NCBI GenBank assembly: GCA_025175895.1
Contig: CM046008.1
Span: 25,995,255 to 26,059,254, forward strand
Direction of reading: 5' to 3'
Source: Wurfbainia villosa
Lineage: Eukaryota > Streptophyta > Magnoliopsida > Zingiberales > Zingiberaceae
Length of the DNA stretch: 64,000 nt
Within the stretch, counting starts at the first letter, position 1; every line of letters begins with the position of its first letter. The position numbers and the translations under genes were made by a program. The notes below the pieces were generated by a model that saw only the letters and a list, made by a program, of their open reading frames with translations, did not search any database and was not told where the DNA came from. Of the stretch, positions 47,606 to 58,289 are shown in pieces.

Positions 47606-49817
47606 TGTTAGTAATATATGAGAGATGTCCTAAGGCAATCGCCTTATGTATGAACCATTTATATGATAAATGAAGATTCACTATTTGAGTATACATGTTT
47701 TATGTATTTGATTGGATCTTAACCTCATTTACTGAATGTCCACGATACGATTCACAGCATGAGAGAATTTGTGATTGGATCACAACTAGTGAGTATCTCT
47801 ACATGTGTAATTGTGATGTATCGGAATTATCCCTAGTCGATGAATTGATGGATTTGGACACCATCAATTCTGTCGAGACGAGCACGAGGTATACTCCTTG
47901 GTGTATCCAAGCAGCTGATTCTCACTGGCTGGAGACATAGTGATGTCCGGAGTTAATCGTGGATGCTAGTTATGGTAACTAGTTCATTGGAGTGACCAGC
48001 CGTAAGACTTCATATGGTTCTCTGCATATATAGATATGTCAATGAAGTTCTTACTGTGGCTTAAGTGCGATGTTCCTTTGACTTGCGGTATTCAAGTCAT
48101 CTTGATCATGGAGACTTATGCTTTGACATCTTAAGCAAACATCTCTGAGGAGATGTGGACCCGGGATGATTGGGTATAAGTCGAAGTGATCGAAGGTGTT
48201 TGAATAGCCTATAAAGGATTCACCACTCCTTGCGAGGAGATGTATACCCATGGCCTCTCGTCGGATTGTTACTAAAGTCTTTGGCCAAAGCATTACATGT
48301 TTAGAGTAAGGTACTCTTCGATACATGTGGAGTAACTAGAATCCGTAGGGACGAGGAAATGATACTTGGGCTAGGTGTGGCGTAGTCGACCTAGTGGGGG
48401 GACACAATAGACCATGTCTGAACCAAGTGGGTATAAGATGAGTGAAGGGAATGGGGCACGATTCATTCGAGCTCTTGAAGGGTTTGAAATAGTTTCGATC
48501 AAGTTGATCTTTTTGGTTAATTGGGGATCATGATGTACTACTAGGTGCCACTCATGATCGTTCTATAATTAATGGTTAATTATAGACGGCCAACATAAAC
48601 CGAGAACCTATTTGGTCACACGCGTGAGTGTAATCCAAAGGATTTAAAACGAGCTTGAGAATGGGATTCTCAGACCGAGAGAAACTATGTTTGGTTGGAC
48701 CAAACATAAAGCGAGCATGAAATTATTTCAGTCGCAATGGAAGCGTGGATGGGCCGTGTCTTATGAAGACATAATGGATGGACCAAAATGGTTTGGTTCT
48801 AATCCAATGGATGAGAATAAACCAAAGGGTTTGGTTTATTTTAAACAAATGAACCAAAAGTTGGTTTGGTTCGTTTTAACTTAAAATAAACCATCATGGT
48901 TTGGTTTATTTTAACTTATCTTAATGGAGCGGGTTAACGGGCTTTATGGATATGATCCATTAACCATTAAGAGAATTAGTTCTCTATAAAATAGGGCTTA
49001 AACCCTAATCCAATAACCCTAATGAAGTTGTTGCCGCCCAACATAGAGTTGCCGCCCACCCCTTGAAGGAGGTTTTCGGCGCCAACCCTTGTGTGCCGCC
49101 GCCCAACCTCTTGTTCCGCCGTCCAACTTGTTGCCGGCGACCAAGCTTCAGCCGGTGAACCTCCGGAGACCCTCCGGTGATCTCCTCTAAGTTCGGTGAT
49201 AAGGTGAGCTTCCATCTCTCCTTGGCCGGCCTCTAATCCTCCACCAAAAGCTGTCCAGTTTTTCTGGACAGCTTGTTTCTTTGTTCGGGCATCGTTTGGG
49301 CGGCGGTTAGTGCTCTCGACAGCGCCTAACTTACGAGATTTGATCTCCGGTAATCCTCTGAGGTGGAGGATGCGAAGGATTCGTCAATTGGTTGTGAATA
49401 CCTCTCCGGAGAAGCGAGTTTTGAGAACTTCGTTTAGGATCCGAATTTGGATTCGGATCGTGATCATCTCTCGATCACGCCGTCTTCAACACGAGGCTAG
49501 TAACCCGTCAAAGACGAAGCTCGTGACTTAGCGAAGTCATCCCGAGGAGCTCGGCGTGGATACGGATAGAGACGATTCTTACGAGGATCGTTCCGGTTGA
49601 TGCCGTTCCCGCTACACGTCATACGAAAGGTATAACGTAGATAATTTCTTTTATTGCAAATTTTAATTTACGGTTATGTCTACACTTGTTTTAATAGCAT
49701 GCGTGTGTTGTGTGTGTTGTAATAAATATAGATTTATTATTTTTAATTGCTTCCGATGTGCTCATGTTTACGAAACATGATCGAACACACACACGCCGCG
49801 GTGCCGGAAACCCAACA
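47606..49817 (+). repeat. 3' LTR of D
   Basis: This 2212-bp LTR ends ACCCAACA or CCCAACA with the terminal CA intact. It matches 40411-42633 with few substitutions and some small deletions. Target copy GGTGA follows. Confidence 0.93.
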
Positions 49818-49980
49818 GGTGAGGTAATTCAATGATGATCCTCTAGTGGAATGGAACATCATTGATGGATCAAGTTTGTGTTGTTCCGATCCATCGGGTG
49901 GCCAAGATCCAACTCCTCCTCATGGTCCCTATCGTAGCCTAATATAAACCTCATGAAGCCTAGATCCAATGATGGAAAAC

Positions 49981-50196
49981 AAATCTCTAGATCCGACGGT
50001 GGAGATTAAATCTCTAGATCCGACGGTTGAGATTAAATCTCTAGATCCGACGGTTGAGATTAAATCTCTAGATCCGACGGTTGAGATTAAATCCCTAGAT
50101 CCGACGGTGGAGATTAAATCTCTAGATCCGACTGTTGAGATTAAATCTCTAGATCCGACGATTGAGATTAAATCTCTAGAACCGACGGTGGAGATT
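49981..50196. repeat. 27-bp tandem repeat, 8 copies, in LTR E
   Basis: Exactly eight 27-bp units starting AAATCTCTAGATCCGACGGT follow one another without a gap, with one or two substitutions per unit. Because 27 is a multiple of 3, both strands are open (KSLDPTVEI and the reverse reading). The array lies just upstream of the TATA box. Confidence 0.95.
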
Positions 50197-50218
50197 AAAA
50201 CAAGGCTTAAGCCCAACT

Positions 50219-50227
50219 CTATATAAG
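50219..50227 (+). promoter_or_regulatory. TATA box of solo LTR E
   Basis: CTATATAAGGAGG begins at 50219, 23 bp after the tandem repeat. This supports plus orientation for E and an enhancer-like place for the repeat. Confidence 0.55.
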
Positions 50228-51065
50228 GAGGCTTAAGGTGGGCGGCAAGCTATGTGGTTGGATGTTTTTGGAGATTAGGGTTTTTCCTTTCATTGGCTTG
50301 GGCGGCAAGAAACCCTAGGGAGATTAGGGTTTGGTTCCTTGGTTGGGCGGCTAGGGTTTGCAAGGAGAGTGGCCGGCAACAATAGGTCTTCTTCCTAAGG
50401 TGTTGGCCGGCTCCTTCCTCTCTTCCCTCTACCTTGGTCGGCGCTCAACCTATTCCTCTTCTCCTCTTCTTTTCCTCTTGGCCGGCGGCACAAAGGAGCT
50501 AGGGATTGTTCCCTTGTTCGGTTCCTTGGTTGGCCATCTTGTTCTCCTTTTCTTGGGGCCGGCGGCATCAAGCCTTTGTGGCTTGGTGGTTGGCTCAAGC
50601 AAGAAGGGAAGGAGAATTCTTCTTTCTTTTGATTGAAGAAGATCTAGGAAGCTTCAACTTGTGGAGGATCTTCGCCCACACGAAGTCTACAAGGAGGTTA
50701 GGACATACGATAGAAGATTGAGAGGTATAAAAGTTTTACAAGTTTTATTATTGATCTTTGCATGTTCTTATTAATATGATTGTATGTGTTGATTATACAT
50801 GTCTACATCCATATGTATTTGTATAATCATGGACCCCGAAGATAAACACAAAAACCGGCGGTCCGTACGTCGTCTCTTCCGCGGCTAACTGACTAGAAGA
50901 GTTTTGTTGCTTGAACAACTAGTTTGTTCAAGCGATCGCTCAAGTCGTTAGCACGACGACGAAATAGTTGAGCTTAGGAAACTCATCCCATCCGGATTAA
51001 TTTTCATTAGTGAAAATTTTTATCCGGGGACATGGGAGCCAACGAGCCTCCGAGCAATGCCATCA

Positions 51066-51087
51066 AATACAAGGCCCATAGGCCACA

Positions 51088-51138
<51 letters not shown>

Positions 51139-51874
51139 AAAACATAGCGGAAACTAAAACACCACATCAATACAATCTCACATGCATACCGGTATGACTA
51201 ACACCGACTCAGAGCACCATAACAAAACCAGAAAAAGAAAAGTACAACATTTACAACGTCCAATCACTACAAAACATCACATAAACCAAATCCATATCGG
51301 AACACCAATGAAAATCCAAAACCTGGACTCTCAGAGTTGAGATGAGACGATTCCAACCAGCGGTGCTCCAAGTCCATCACGAAGTCGGCTACCTGTTACC
51401 TGGGTGACAGAAAAACCCAGGGTCCGTGGTAGTGAGTAAAACTCATCAGGTAATAGAAAAACATGTATATATCAATATCACAAGTATTTCAATAGAAAAA
51501 TCTACTGGTATATATCAGGTAACACTAGCATGATAACATATCCATGTATATACCTTTTAACTAAAGTCCAATATAAATGCAGACATACCTGAATGTCTAC
51601 TACGGTACACCTATCCAACCTGAGCACATATCCATAATATATACATATGCAGGAAATCTGCCCTAAACCATATAACGACATAAATATAGATCAAAGTATA
51701 CAATAGACAATCCAATCACTATACAGGTATCCTACACAACCGTATAACAGATGCACGAAGTATGCATGAATATGATGTACAATCAAATGCAGCAAGCATA
51801 GTACAATCAAATACAACACCACAATAAGCATATATATATAGACTAAATCTATATATGTATACTAATCACAATCA

Positions 51875-51915
<41 letters not shown>

Positions 51916-54493
51916 GCATATATGTATATATATGCCAATATGCAAAAATGTCATAAGTCGGCAATGCAGCATGCATGGTCATGTCGGCTCACCCTAAAGC
52001 TACCATGACCCCAGTGTGGCCTCGGTGGCTCGAGCATGACAACTGTCCCAACTCAACACCAACCACTACTCTCGAGTGGCCGAGTGGCCAGTATGATCGA
52101 GTAGCATATAAGCGTGAAGAGAAAGCTACACGATGGGGATCCCTATAGTTGGCCACTCTGACAATCAGTACCCATGAGTGGTCGAGTGCCACACACGCAG
52201 GACTACGCCACGCAAATCCCACTACCACCGTCTATAGTGGTAGAGTGAAGCACCACAATGCTCTTCCCTCACACCAGTTACTCCTCCTATGAGTAACCGT
52301 GGAGGCAGGATGACTGGCGACCCTCTCAACCACAAGGGAGACCACGTCACCAGCGTGCATGCAAATGACATGAATGCAATGTCTCACATACAGACATCCA
52401 CCATAGACTCTCTATTCTATAGAGAGTCATACTAATCAGATCAACGCACTCTATATTCAGCAGAGAGTCATACTCAACTGATCATAACACTCTCTATCCT
52501 GTATAGAGTCAAACCAATCTAATCGACGCACTCTCTATCCTACAGAGAGTCGTACTCAATTGATGGACGCACTCTCTATCCTATAGAGAGTCATACTTAA
52601 CTGATCGACACACTCTCTATCCTGTAGAGAATCGTACTCAAACCGATTATATCAGTCTAGGACCACCGGTCCATAGCGACACACTAAGTACCATTCACCT
52701 GACTATTTACACAATACATGGTCAGTGGTAAACATGCAACCTAAGGGTACTAGAATTAACTGGAGGTTCAAGATATTATCTACCCACGGATGACCTTTTT
52801 ACCCAATTTTACAGTCAGGTTGTCATCTGGACTTTACTATTCGCAATTAACTAAACAAATTCTAGGTTACTTACATCACCTATATATATAACTCTTAATC
52901 ATGATAAAATCAAACATGATAGCAGCAATGGAGTTAATAGCCAATGGTAAAGTATCAAGCGCAAGAGTAAATAGAACAGAGTCAAGGTAACATGATCATA
53001 TAAGACCACTATATTAATGATCACAAACAAATATGATTGTTCTCCAACTATATCATTACTAGATCAAAGCTTACCTCTCTCCCCTTCAATCGACCACAAC
53101 TTATCAACAAGCTAAATCCAGATAAACTGAAGGCGAAACTCCACCACAATAATCCCGAAACACCTGCAGATACATAGTATCTAAGTTTTTCTACATCCTA
53201 CCAATATGTGCATACCAAATCCAAAGAGAATAGAAAATTACCTAACACCATCGTAGATATGGTCGATGCCCATTATCGATTGATAGGTCTACCCAATTTC
53301 CAAAGATCTACACGGTTGATGTTCCTCTCGGATTTGAAAGACCTTCGGCTTTTCCTTCTTGAACTTACTGTGAACTGGTATGGAACGTAAGCAGCCAAAA
53401 GGAAGGACAACCTCCTTACAGTCATCCAAATTCGCATAAAACAAAGTCGATGGGGATGAAGAGCTCACCGTGGCAGAAACAAGATGCAACGATAATGCTT
53501 GCTGCTTAGCATGACAACTTATAGAGCATAGAATGATAGACCATTAGGAGCCTAAATGGGTCTTGGACGAAAGTTTCATGAATCTTTTAAGATCACACAT
53601 TTAAGTTTAGCTTAGTTATCAACATACTATCTTCATCTACAATCAAAACATAGCATGACCACATATAGAACATAGCATAGAAAACCATTAGGGGTCAAAA
53701 GGGGACTTGGCCGAGAGTTTCATGAAGTTTGAAGGTCAAACACTTAACTTTAGTTTAGCTATCAACATACTATCTTCATCTACAATCAAAATATAGCATG
53801 ACTACATATAGATCATAGCATAGAAAACCATTAGGAGCTTTAAATAGGTCTTGGCCGAGAGTCTTATGGGGCTTAAAGATCATACACTTAAACCAAGCCT
53901 ATCTAGAAACCTATTATCATCATATTCAAACTAAACATAGCATAGACAATCATGGAAAGCATAAGGAAGGTCTTGGCCGAAAGTTTCATGTAAGGATTTT
54001 CTTAATAACATCAACCGAAACAACTTGTATGCAGGTGAGGGGATACTTACATCCTTCGCTTTGTTAATAGTTGGAAAACACTTTAAGTGATGCCAAGACT
54101 AGAGCCTTCTTCTTGCTTGGTTAGTTTTCAGAAAATGGAAGAGGGGAAGCTTAGGGTTTCGGTGAGGAAGAAGAAGAGAAGTGGAGAATGGCAATTGTGA
54201 TTTCTCTTGTCTCCTCATTCCCCTATTTATTCACCTAAAGGTGCCCTTTAGCCTCCCTTACCCTTATCTATCATTTCCCATATCCTTCTAATAGCACAAC
54301 CCTGCTGGGCTACTGGTTATTGGGTGCATCTTAAGGGTTAGCTATCTACTTGGGGGTTTAGGGTTCAAATCTTGGGCCATGCATCCTTTTTGGCTCTATT
54401 TCTTTTTTTTTTTTTTTGAAAGAGCCCACATAAATCCCATTATAATCATGCAAAAATTCTTGTAAAATTGCTAGGAACTTTACGAGCGTTACA
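51066..54493 (-). repeat. C2 LTR, main right part
   Basis: This stretch has no gene. It contains two (AT)n tracts, the short hairpin array (52401-52640, about six units of ACTCTCTAT/ATAGAGAGT type, several mutated), and, from 53540 to 53990, four copies of a degenerate unit of about 130 bp built on CATAGCATAGA, CCATTAGGAG and CTTGGCCGAGAGT. These last repeats are absent from C1. A T12-type homopolymer is at 54404-54417. Confidence 0.75.
53540..53995. repeat. Degenerate ~130-bp tandem repeat in C2
   Basis: The unit contains (in order) CAACATACTATCTTCATCTA, CAATCAAAACATAGCATGAC, GAACATAGCATAGAAAACCA, TTAGG and GGTCTTGGCCGAGAGTTTCA. Four copies are spaced about 125-135 bp apart, each diverged. 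Confidence 0.75.
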
Positions 54494-54810
54494 CCACGTC
54501 CCTCAGATGCGCTAAGCGTACGGCTCTGCAGCGCCATCCTTCACGTCTCGCCCTGAAGTCTACTTCCTTCGGCTTCACTCCAAGCTCCTCGTCCGACGGT
54601 CCCTCGGATGCTCCAACCGCACGGCTTCCACAAAGCCATCCTTCACCGACTCAAAGACCGAGTCATGAGATGTGAAACTCGCCAAGGCTCCATGTGCGAA
54701 TTACTAAGTCCTGCAAGACTCCAACGCACATATCAAATCACAATAACAATCTAACTTGAACCCTTTGCCACACACATCAAAACCATATCATGGGTTGATT
54801 GCCCTAATAT
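54494..54810 (-). repeat. Short LTR-like fragment X between C2 and F
   Basis: This piece is neither C family nor F. Read on the minus strand it starts TATTAGGGCAATCAACCCAT, resembling the start of a plant LTR (TGTTGGTGCAATCAACCC type, from memory), and is cut off by C2. It probably marks an earlier insertion in the F ORF whose other side was deleted, which would also explain the missing duplication of C2. Confidence 0.4.
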
Positions 54811-55100
54811 AAGGAACTCAAAAATTCTAGAACTATCCTAGGGTATGTTGGGTGCCTTATTCCCATCATCTCTTCCCACCCCATTTTTGCAAATAGGGCT
54901 TGAATATCACCCAACAACCCTAAAAACTCTAGCAAATCTTCATCTAAGTACCTAGTAGCAGTGAGTTTACAAGTAGAAAGCATATTATATCTATCTCTAT
55001 GTTCATTATTGCGAAAAAGAAGAGTGGGTAGGGCATTACCCTCCTCCGAAGCTTGAGGGGCGTCGGCTCTCCTTGTTCGTCACTCTGAAGCACCAGATCG
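54811..55100 (-). pseudogene. N-terminal part of F ORF1-like protein
   Basis: The frame EGNALPTLLFRNNEHRDRYN, MLSTCKLTATRYLDEDLLEF, LGLLGDIQALFAKMGWEEMM, GIRHPTYPRIVLEFLSS is open from about 55045 to the boundary at 54811. The order 'fixed-start, L-x-x-LG-x-x, GW-x-x-F/M, TY-x-LEFLSS' is that of Athila ORF1-type proteins. The downstream part is at 39128-39552. It does not begin with a clear start codon. Confidence 0.6.
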
Positions 55101-56281
55101 AGGTGCTACATGCTTGGTCCTCCTCATCCTTGCTTCTTTTAGATTCCTTTGAGGTTAGAAGTGCTTCTAGGTGGCAGGGAAGACGAAACCACATGGCTAG
55201 GGCAAGAGAACTCGAAGCACACGGCGCAAATGGGGTGAAAACACACGGCTCGCTCCTTTTAACCTTGCGTGACACGGCCATGTAAAAACACACAGCTAGG
55301 CCATGTGCGCTTGGGGTCAGTCGGACATGGCCGTGGGAAAACACACGGACAGGGCGTATGTCCCCATTTTTTCGCCCATTTATGCACTACGGTCTGAATT
55401 TCCTCATACACTTCAGCGTGTAAGCTAAAATGGATTTTATTTTTGCCTAGCAACATTCTTTTCTAGTCCTAATTCTAAATGGGATGGAAATCAAAATTAA
55501 AATTAACTAAATGCATGCAATACAATTAAAGGGAAACCTAAAAACTAAACTTGGGTTGCCTCCCAAGAAGCGCTTTGTTTAAGGTCTTTTAGCTCGGCCT
55601 TATTCCTACGTTTCATTTGAGCTATTTGAATCTTGCTTGTGGGGGAGCAAGATATTTGCTCACCTTATTCCTCTTGCCTGGTGGTCCTCCATCGCTATAT
55701 TCCTTAAATCTTGCTCATGGAGGGGCCAGATACTTTCTCGCCTTTTGCTTCCTGCCTTTTGGTCCTTCATTACTATATCTTTTAAATCTTCCTCATGGAG
55801 GGGCAAGATACTTGTGTGCTACTTTCCTTGACTCGAGGTTGAACATGCTTAGTCTCAATGAATCATCAATAGTTTGATCATTATATTCTAAATGTTGTAA
55901 ATAATTTAACTCACCATAGACATCCTCACCAAAAGATTGATTAGTAGATTCTATTATGTCGAATGAAATTTTATCATTATCAATCACCAAAAGAGTTTTG
56001 TTACTAGTAACTAAAGTTTCAGTGAGGGTTAAGGTAGGCTCTTCTAGATCCTTGTGGTTAGGAGGTGTTTTAATTGAAGCAATGCACTCCTCGATTAAAG
56101 TATTAATTAAAAAATCCTCAAGTTCTTCTTCAAGTGGTGATTGAATGGATTAACCTTCTTTACTTCCAATGTCATCTACGTCCTCCTCATCCATTCGCTC
56201 AAAGTGAGTCTCTGTCATATTATGTGTAATCCAGTCATCAAAGTCACCTTCTAGTCATTTGGTTTCTTCATCTACAAGATT
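55101..56281 (-). other. F internal region: palindromic GC motifs, 'AGCGCTTCTTGGGAGGC' signature, acidic remnant
   Basis: Reading leftwards on the minus strand, an acidic low-complexity translation (EEELEDFLINTLIEECI, SFGEDVYGELNYLQH) runs from about 56230 to 55800 with stops. At 55549-55580 is AGCGCTTCTTGGGAGGC, a signature usually found just after the pol stop of Athila/Tat elements. ACACGG-type motifs follow at 55250-55350. The gag-like part is therefore joined almost directly to post-pol sequence. Confidence 0.55.
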
Positions 56282-56752
56282 TTATCGCATAAACTCCGTG
56301 AATTGTTGACTATGCTCCTTGTATTCCCTAGTAACTTTATCTCGCAAGGCTTCTGGGTGGAGACTTGGTTCTAGATAAAATTTGCTTGGTGATTCATAAC
56401 ACTCGTTCTCGCTTGGGACACAATATTGAGTCTTTGTCTGCGAATGCCACCGTCGGAATTCATCATTCGCCGCTTGTTCTATTCGAATGAAATCTTCCAT
56501 CATCTGCTCAAGTCGGAATTTAGGCTGACAATATTAAGGGTTTAAGTACCCAGGGTCATTACTATATGAATAGGAATCATCTTGTGGCCACTGGTTGTAA
56601 TTGTAGGTGACATATTCATGTTCAAATTGTGAAGGTTTGAATATATCCGGACAATCGTTAATGGTATGTCATGTTTCACCACAATGTTCACAATAAATGT
56701 TACCAAAACTTACAACATTAAATTGACCATAATCATGAGTAAAAGCATGCAT
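56282..56752 (-). pseudogene. Athila-like gag fragment with CCHC knuckle (F)
   Basis: Minus-strand reading MMHAFTHDYGQFNVV, IYCEHCGET-stop-HTINDCP gives a knuckle C-x2-C-x4-H-x4-C (56650-56692) broken by TGA where Trp is expected. Then come EHEYVTYNYNQWPQDDSYSY and SNDPGYLNP, then MMEDFIRIEQAANDEFRRW. The order knuckle, YN-rich, NPG, then EDMM-like helix is that of Athila gag C-termini. The long N-terminal gag is absent. The fragment begins within 150 bp of the PBS, so a large deletion separates PBS and knuckle. Confidence 0.6.
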
Positions 56753-56896
56753 CATTATATGTAGGAAATTATAAATAAGGAAAGAGCAACTGAATAAACA
56801 AAACTGAAATAAAATAAAATAAAATAAAAAGAAAAGTAAATCTATCCTAAGTCTGATCCAATTATCCACTTCTCGATTTGATATCGAATCAATCAG

Positions 56897-56914
56897 TCCC
56901 CGACAACGGTGCCA
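56897..56914 (-). promoter_or_regulatory. Primer-binding site of F (tRNA-Asp type)
   Basis: The minus strand reads TGGCACCGTTGTCGGGGA, close to the TGGCGCCGTTGCCGGGGA site of Athila-type elements, with two transitions. It lies 9 bases inside the LTR end. Confidence 0.82.
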
Positions 56915-56923
56915 AAAACTTAA

Positions 56924-58289
56924 TGCACGCGAACGCGACCTCAAATCTCACGATGGAGGCCGTCGAGGACTCGAAGCGTACGCTCGTGCTCAACACCCAC
57001 AAGTGCATGGATGTCGTCAAGTAATAAAAGATGATCAATCCCACAGGGACTGGGATTCGAATATCGATATGTTAAGTGGTTGAAATTGTTCGGAAGTAAA
57101 CTCTAAGAGGTTTCAATTTGTGAGGGATATCGGTGGACTATACTCTATACGGTGTCACACGGAAGAAGAAGGGAGCATGCCGAGGTCTTCAAAGGTGATT
57201 CTAGGACTTCGGTTTCGCTTGTGTGTCACAAAATAATGCTGTCAACTAGCGTTATCTAGACGTTTAGCTATGATTTTGTGGAAGGGACATCATACACTCT
57301 CCCGATGAGCCACCACATCTACCGGGAGCTATCTCGGCCTTAAAAGGATGGGATAGATGGTATGAGGATGTCAAATCAATCCCTACGATGAACCTTTTCC
57401 AGTTCCATCACATCCTTCTACCCACGGTTACTAGAGATCAAGTTTACCCCTAGGTTACTTGTATAAAATACCCTAAATCTTAGATACGATGGCTGTCAAC
57501 CCTCATATCGCCTAAGCACAGCAGGTAGAAAACCAAACACGCATAGATATAGTATAAACATTTTTCCGATTGCCAAATTAAACTAAAAGACAGAATTTAA
57601 CATGAACCAACATGTAATGTGCACACAAGCTACTCCCTAATCCTAGAATCGAAGGAACTACTCCATGTATATAAGGAAGGATCACAAGGCATGTACATGT
57701 TCGAATACATCAGAAATAAAGCGCAGGAACAAGGGATTACAATGCCTTCGTGGTCTTCTCTCTGGAGTTGAAGTGCAAGCGTGGACCTCCAGCGGCGTTC
57801 TTCCTCCCCGTTGTGAGTTCCCGAAGCTTTTTAGGGCTTCGGTGTGCCATCCTAGCCATCGTGCCTCCCTCCTAGGGTTTGGGCGAAGCCATCCTTATAT
57901 AGACATCACCTTGCACCGCTGTAAAATCCGAAAAAAATCTAGTCGTGCAAATCTGGCGGGTTGCCACATAGCCGTGTGTTTTCACACGGCCAGGACGTGT
58001 GCGGCCCTAGGGTGGCTGATCTCGCCCATTGGACACGGCCGTGTGTAGCCACATGCCATGGTCGTGTCCCACTCTATGTCTAGCTGCAAAATGTCCTTCT
58101 TTTTCTCCGAAAGTGCGCCTTTTCCCCTAGAAATTTTGTCTTGCATGCAAAAGTACAAAGAGTAGACCTCCGAACCAGAAAATAGGAAATGCGTATAAAA
58201 TAGAGTAACATATGCATGAAACTAACATAAAATGTAATGAGATGTGAGCAAAAACTACTCCTAAAACCTTATATGTTTCGGTCACATCA
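56924..58289 (-). repeat. 5' LTR of F
   Basis: This 1366-bp LTR is equal in length to its partner at 36259-37624. Its TATA box is at 57893-57903. ACACGGCC-type palindromes are at about 57960-58065. A 127-codon open frame (57665-58048, plus) overlaps it and matches no known protein by eye; the copy in the other LTR is interrupted. Confidence 0.92.
57893..57903 (-). promoter_or_regulatory. TATA box of F 5' LTR
   Basis: The minus strand reads TCTATATAAGG, identical to the copy at 37228-37238. Confidence 0.6.

Larger units (their letters stand above)
40411..49817 (+). mobile_element. Copia element D (Tork/Angela-like), two LTRs, broken genes
   Basis: D is a 9407-bp plus-strand element flanked by exact GGTGA duplications (40406-40410 and 49818-49822). 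Order: 5' LTR 40411-42633, altered PBS, repeat-rich leader, gag, protease, integrase, reverse transcriptase, RNase H, polypurine tract, 3' LTR 47606-49817. The LTRs are nearly identical (2 differences in the first 138 bases), so insertion is recent by comparison with F. Yet the polyprotein already has stops, frameshifts and deletions, which suggests that it was mobilised in trans as a defective copy. Confidence 0.93.
39635..51065 (+). repeat. Solo LTR E, split by element D
   Basis: The pieces 39635-40410 and 49823-51065 form one LTR of about 2.0 kb beginning TGTTGGAATG and ending GCCATCA, with exact AATAC flanks (39630-39634 and 51066-51070). The C1 LTR has the undisturbed AATAC site at the same place. 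The orientation is taken from the TATA box and is less certain. No internal sequence remains. Superfamily cannot be told from the LTR alone. Confidence 0.85.
39555..54493 (-). repeat. C-family LTR C2 in element F, split by E
   Basis: The pieces 39555-39634 and 51066-54493 match the C1 LTRs in order: TGTCATGCCCGAGAG start, CATACCGGTATGACTAACAC, (AT)n tracts (51099-51134 and 51877-51912), hairpin array (52401-52640), AT-rich tail and GTTACA end. Its middle and tail are much diverged from C1, so it is a sister family or an old copy. No clean target duplication is present (GTCAC against CCACG), perhaps because 54494-54810 is a separate fragment. No internal region is seen. Confidence 0.75.
36259..58289 (-). 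mobile_element. Athila-like non-autonomous element F, hosting C2, E and D
   Basis: F is a minus-strand element with two LTRs of exactly 1366 bp (36259-37624 and 56924-58289), tRNA-Asp-type PBS (56897-56914) and polypurine tract (37625-37638). After subtracting 39555-54810 the internal region is about 4.0 kb. It holds a gag fragment with a CCHC knuckle and an Athila ORF1-like frame but no protease, reverse transcriptase or integrase. It therefore could only move with a helper. No matching 5-mer flanks were found (CGTGA left, CCATG right). Confidence 0.82.

Noticed and set aside
49929..50226. Repeat protein KSLDPTVEI on one strand and VGSRDLIST on the other
   Set aside because: Both come from the 27-bp tandem repeat, whose length is a multiple of three. 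No start context or flanking domain supports a gene.
57665..58048. 127-codon frame in the F 5' LTR on the plus strand
   Set aside because: It is antisense to the element and not kept in the partner LTR.
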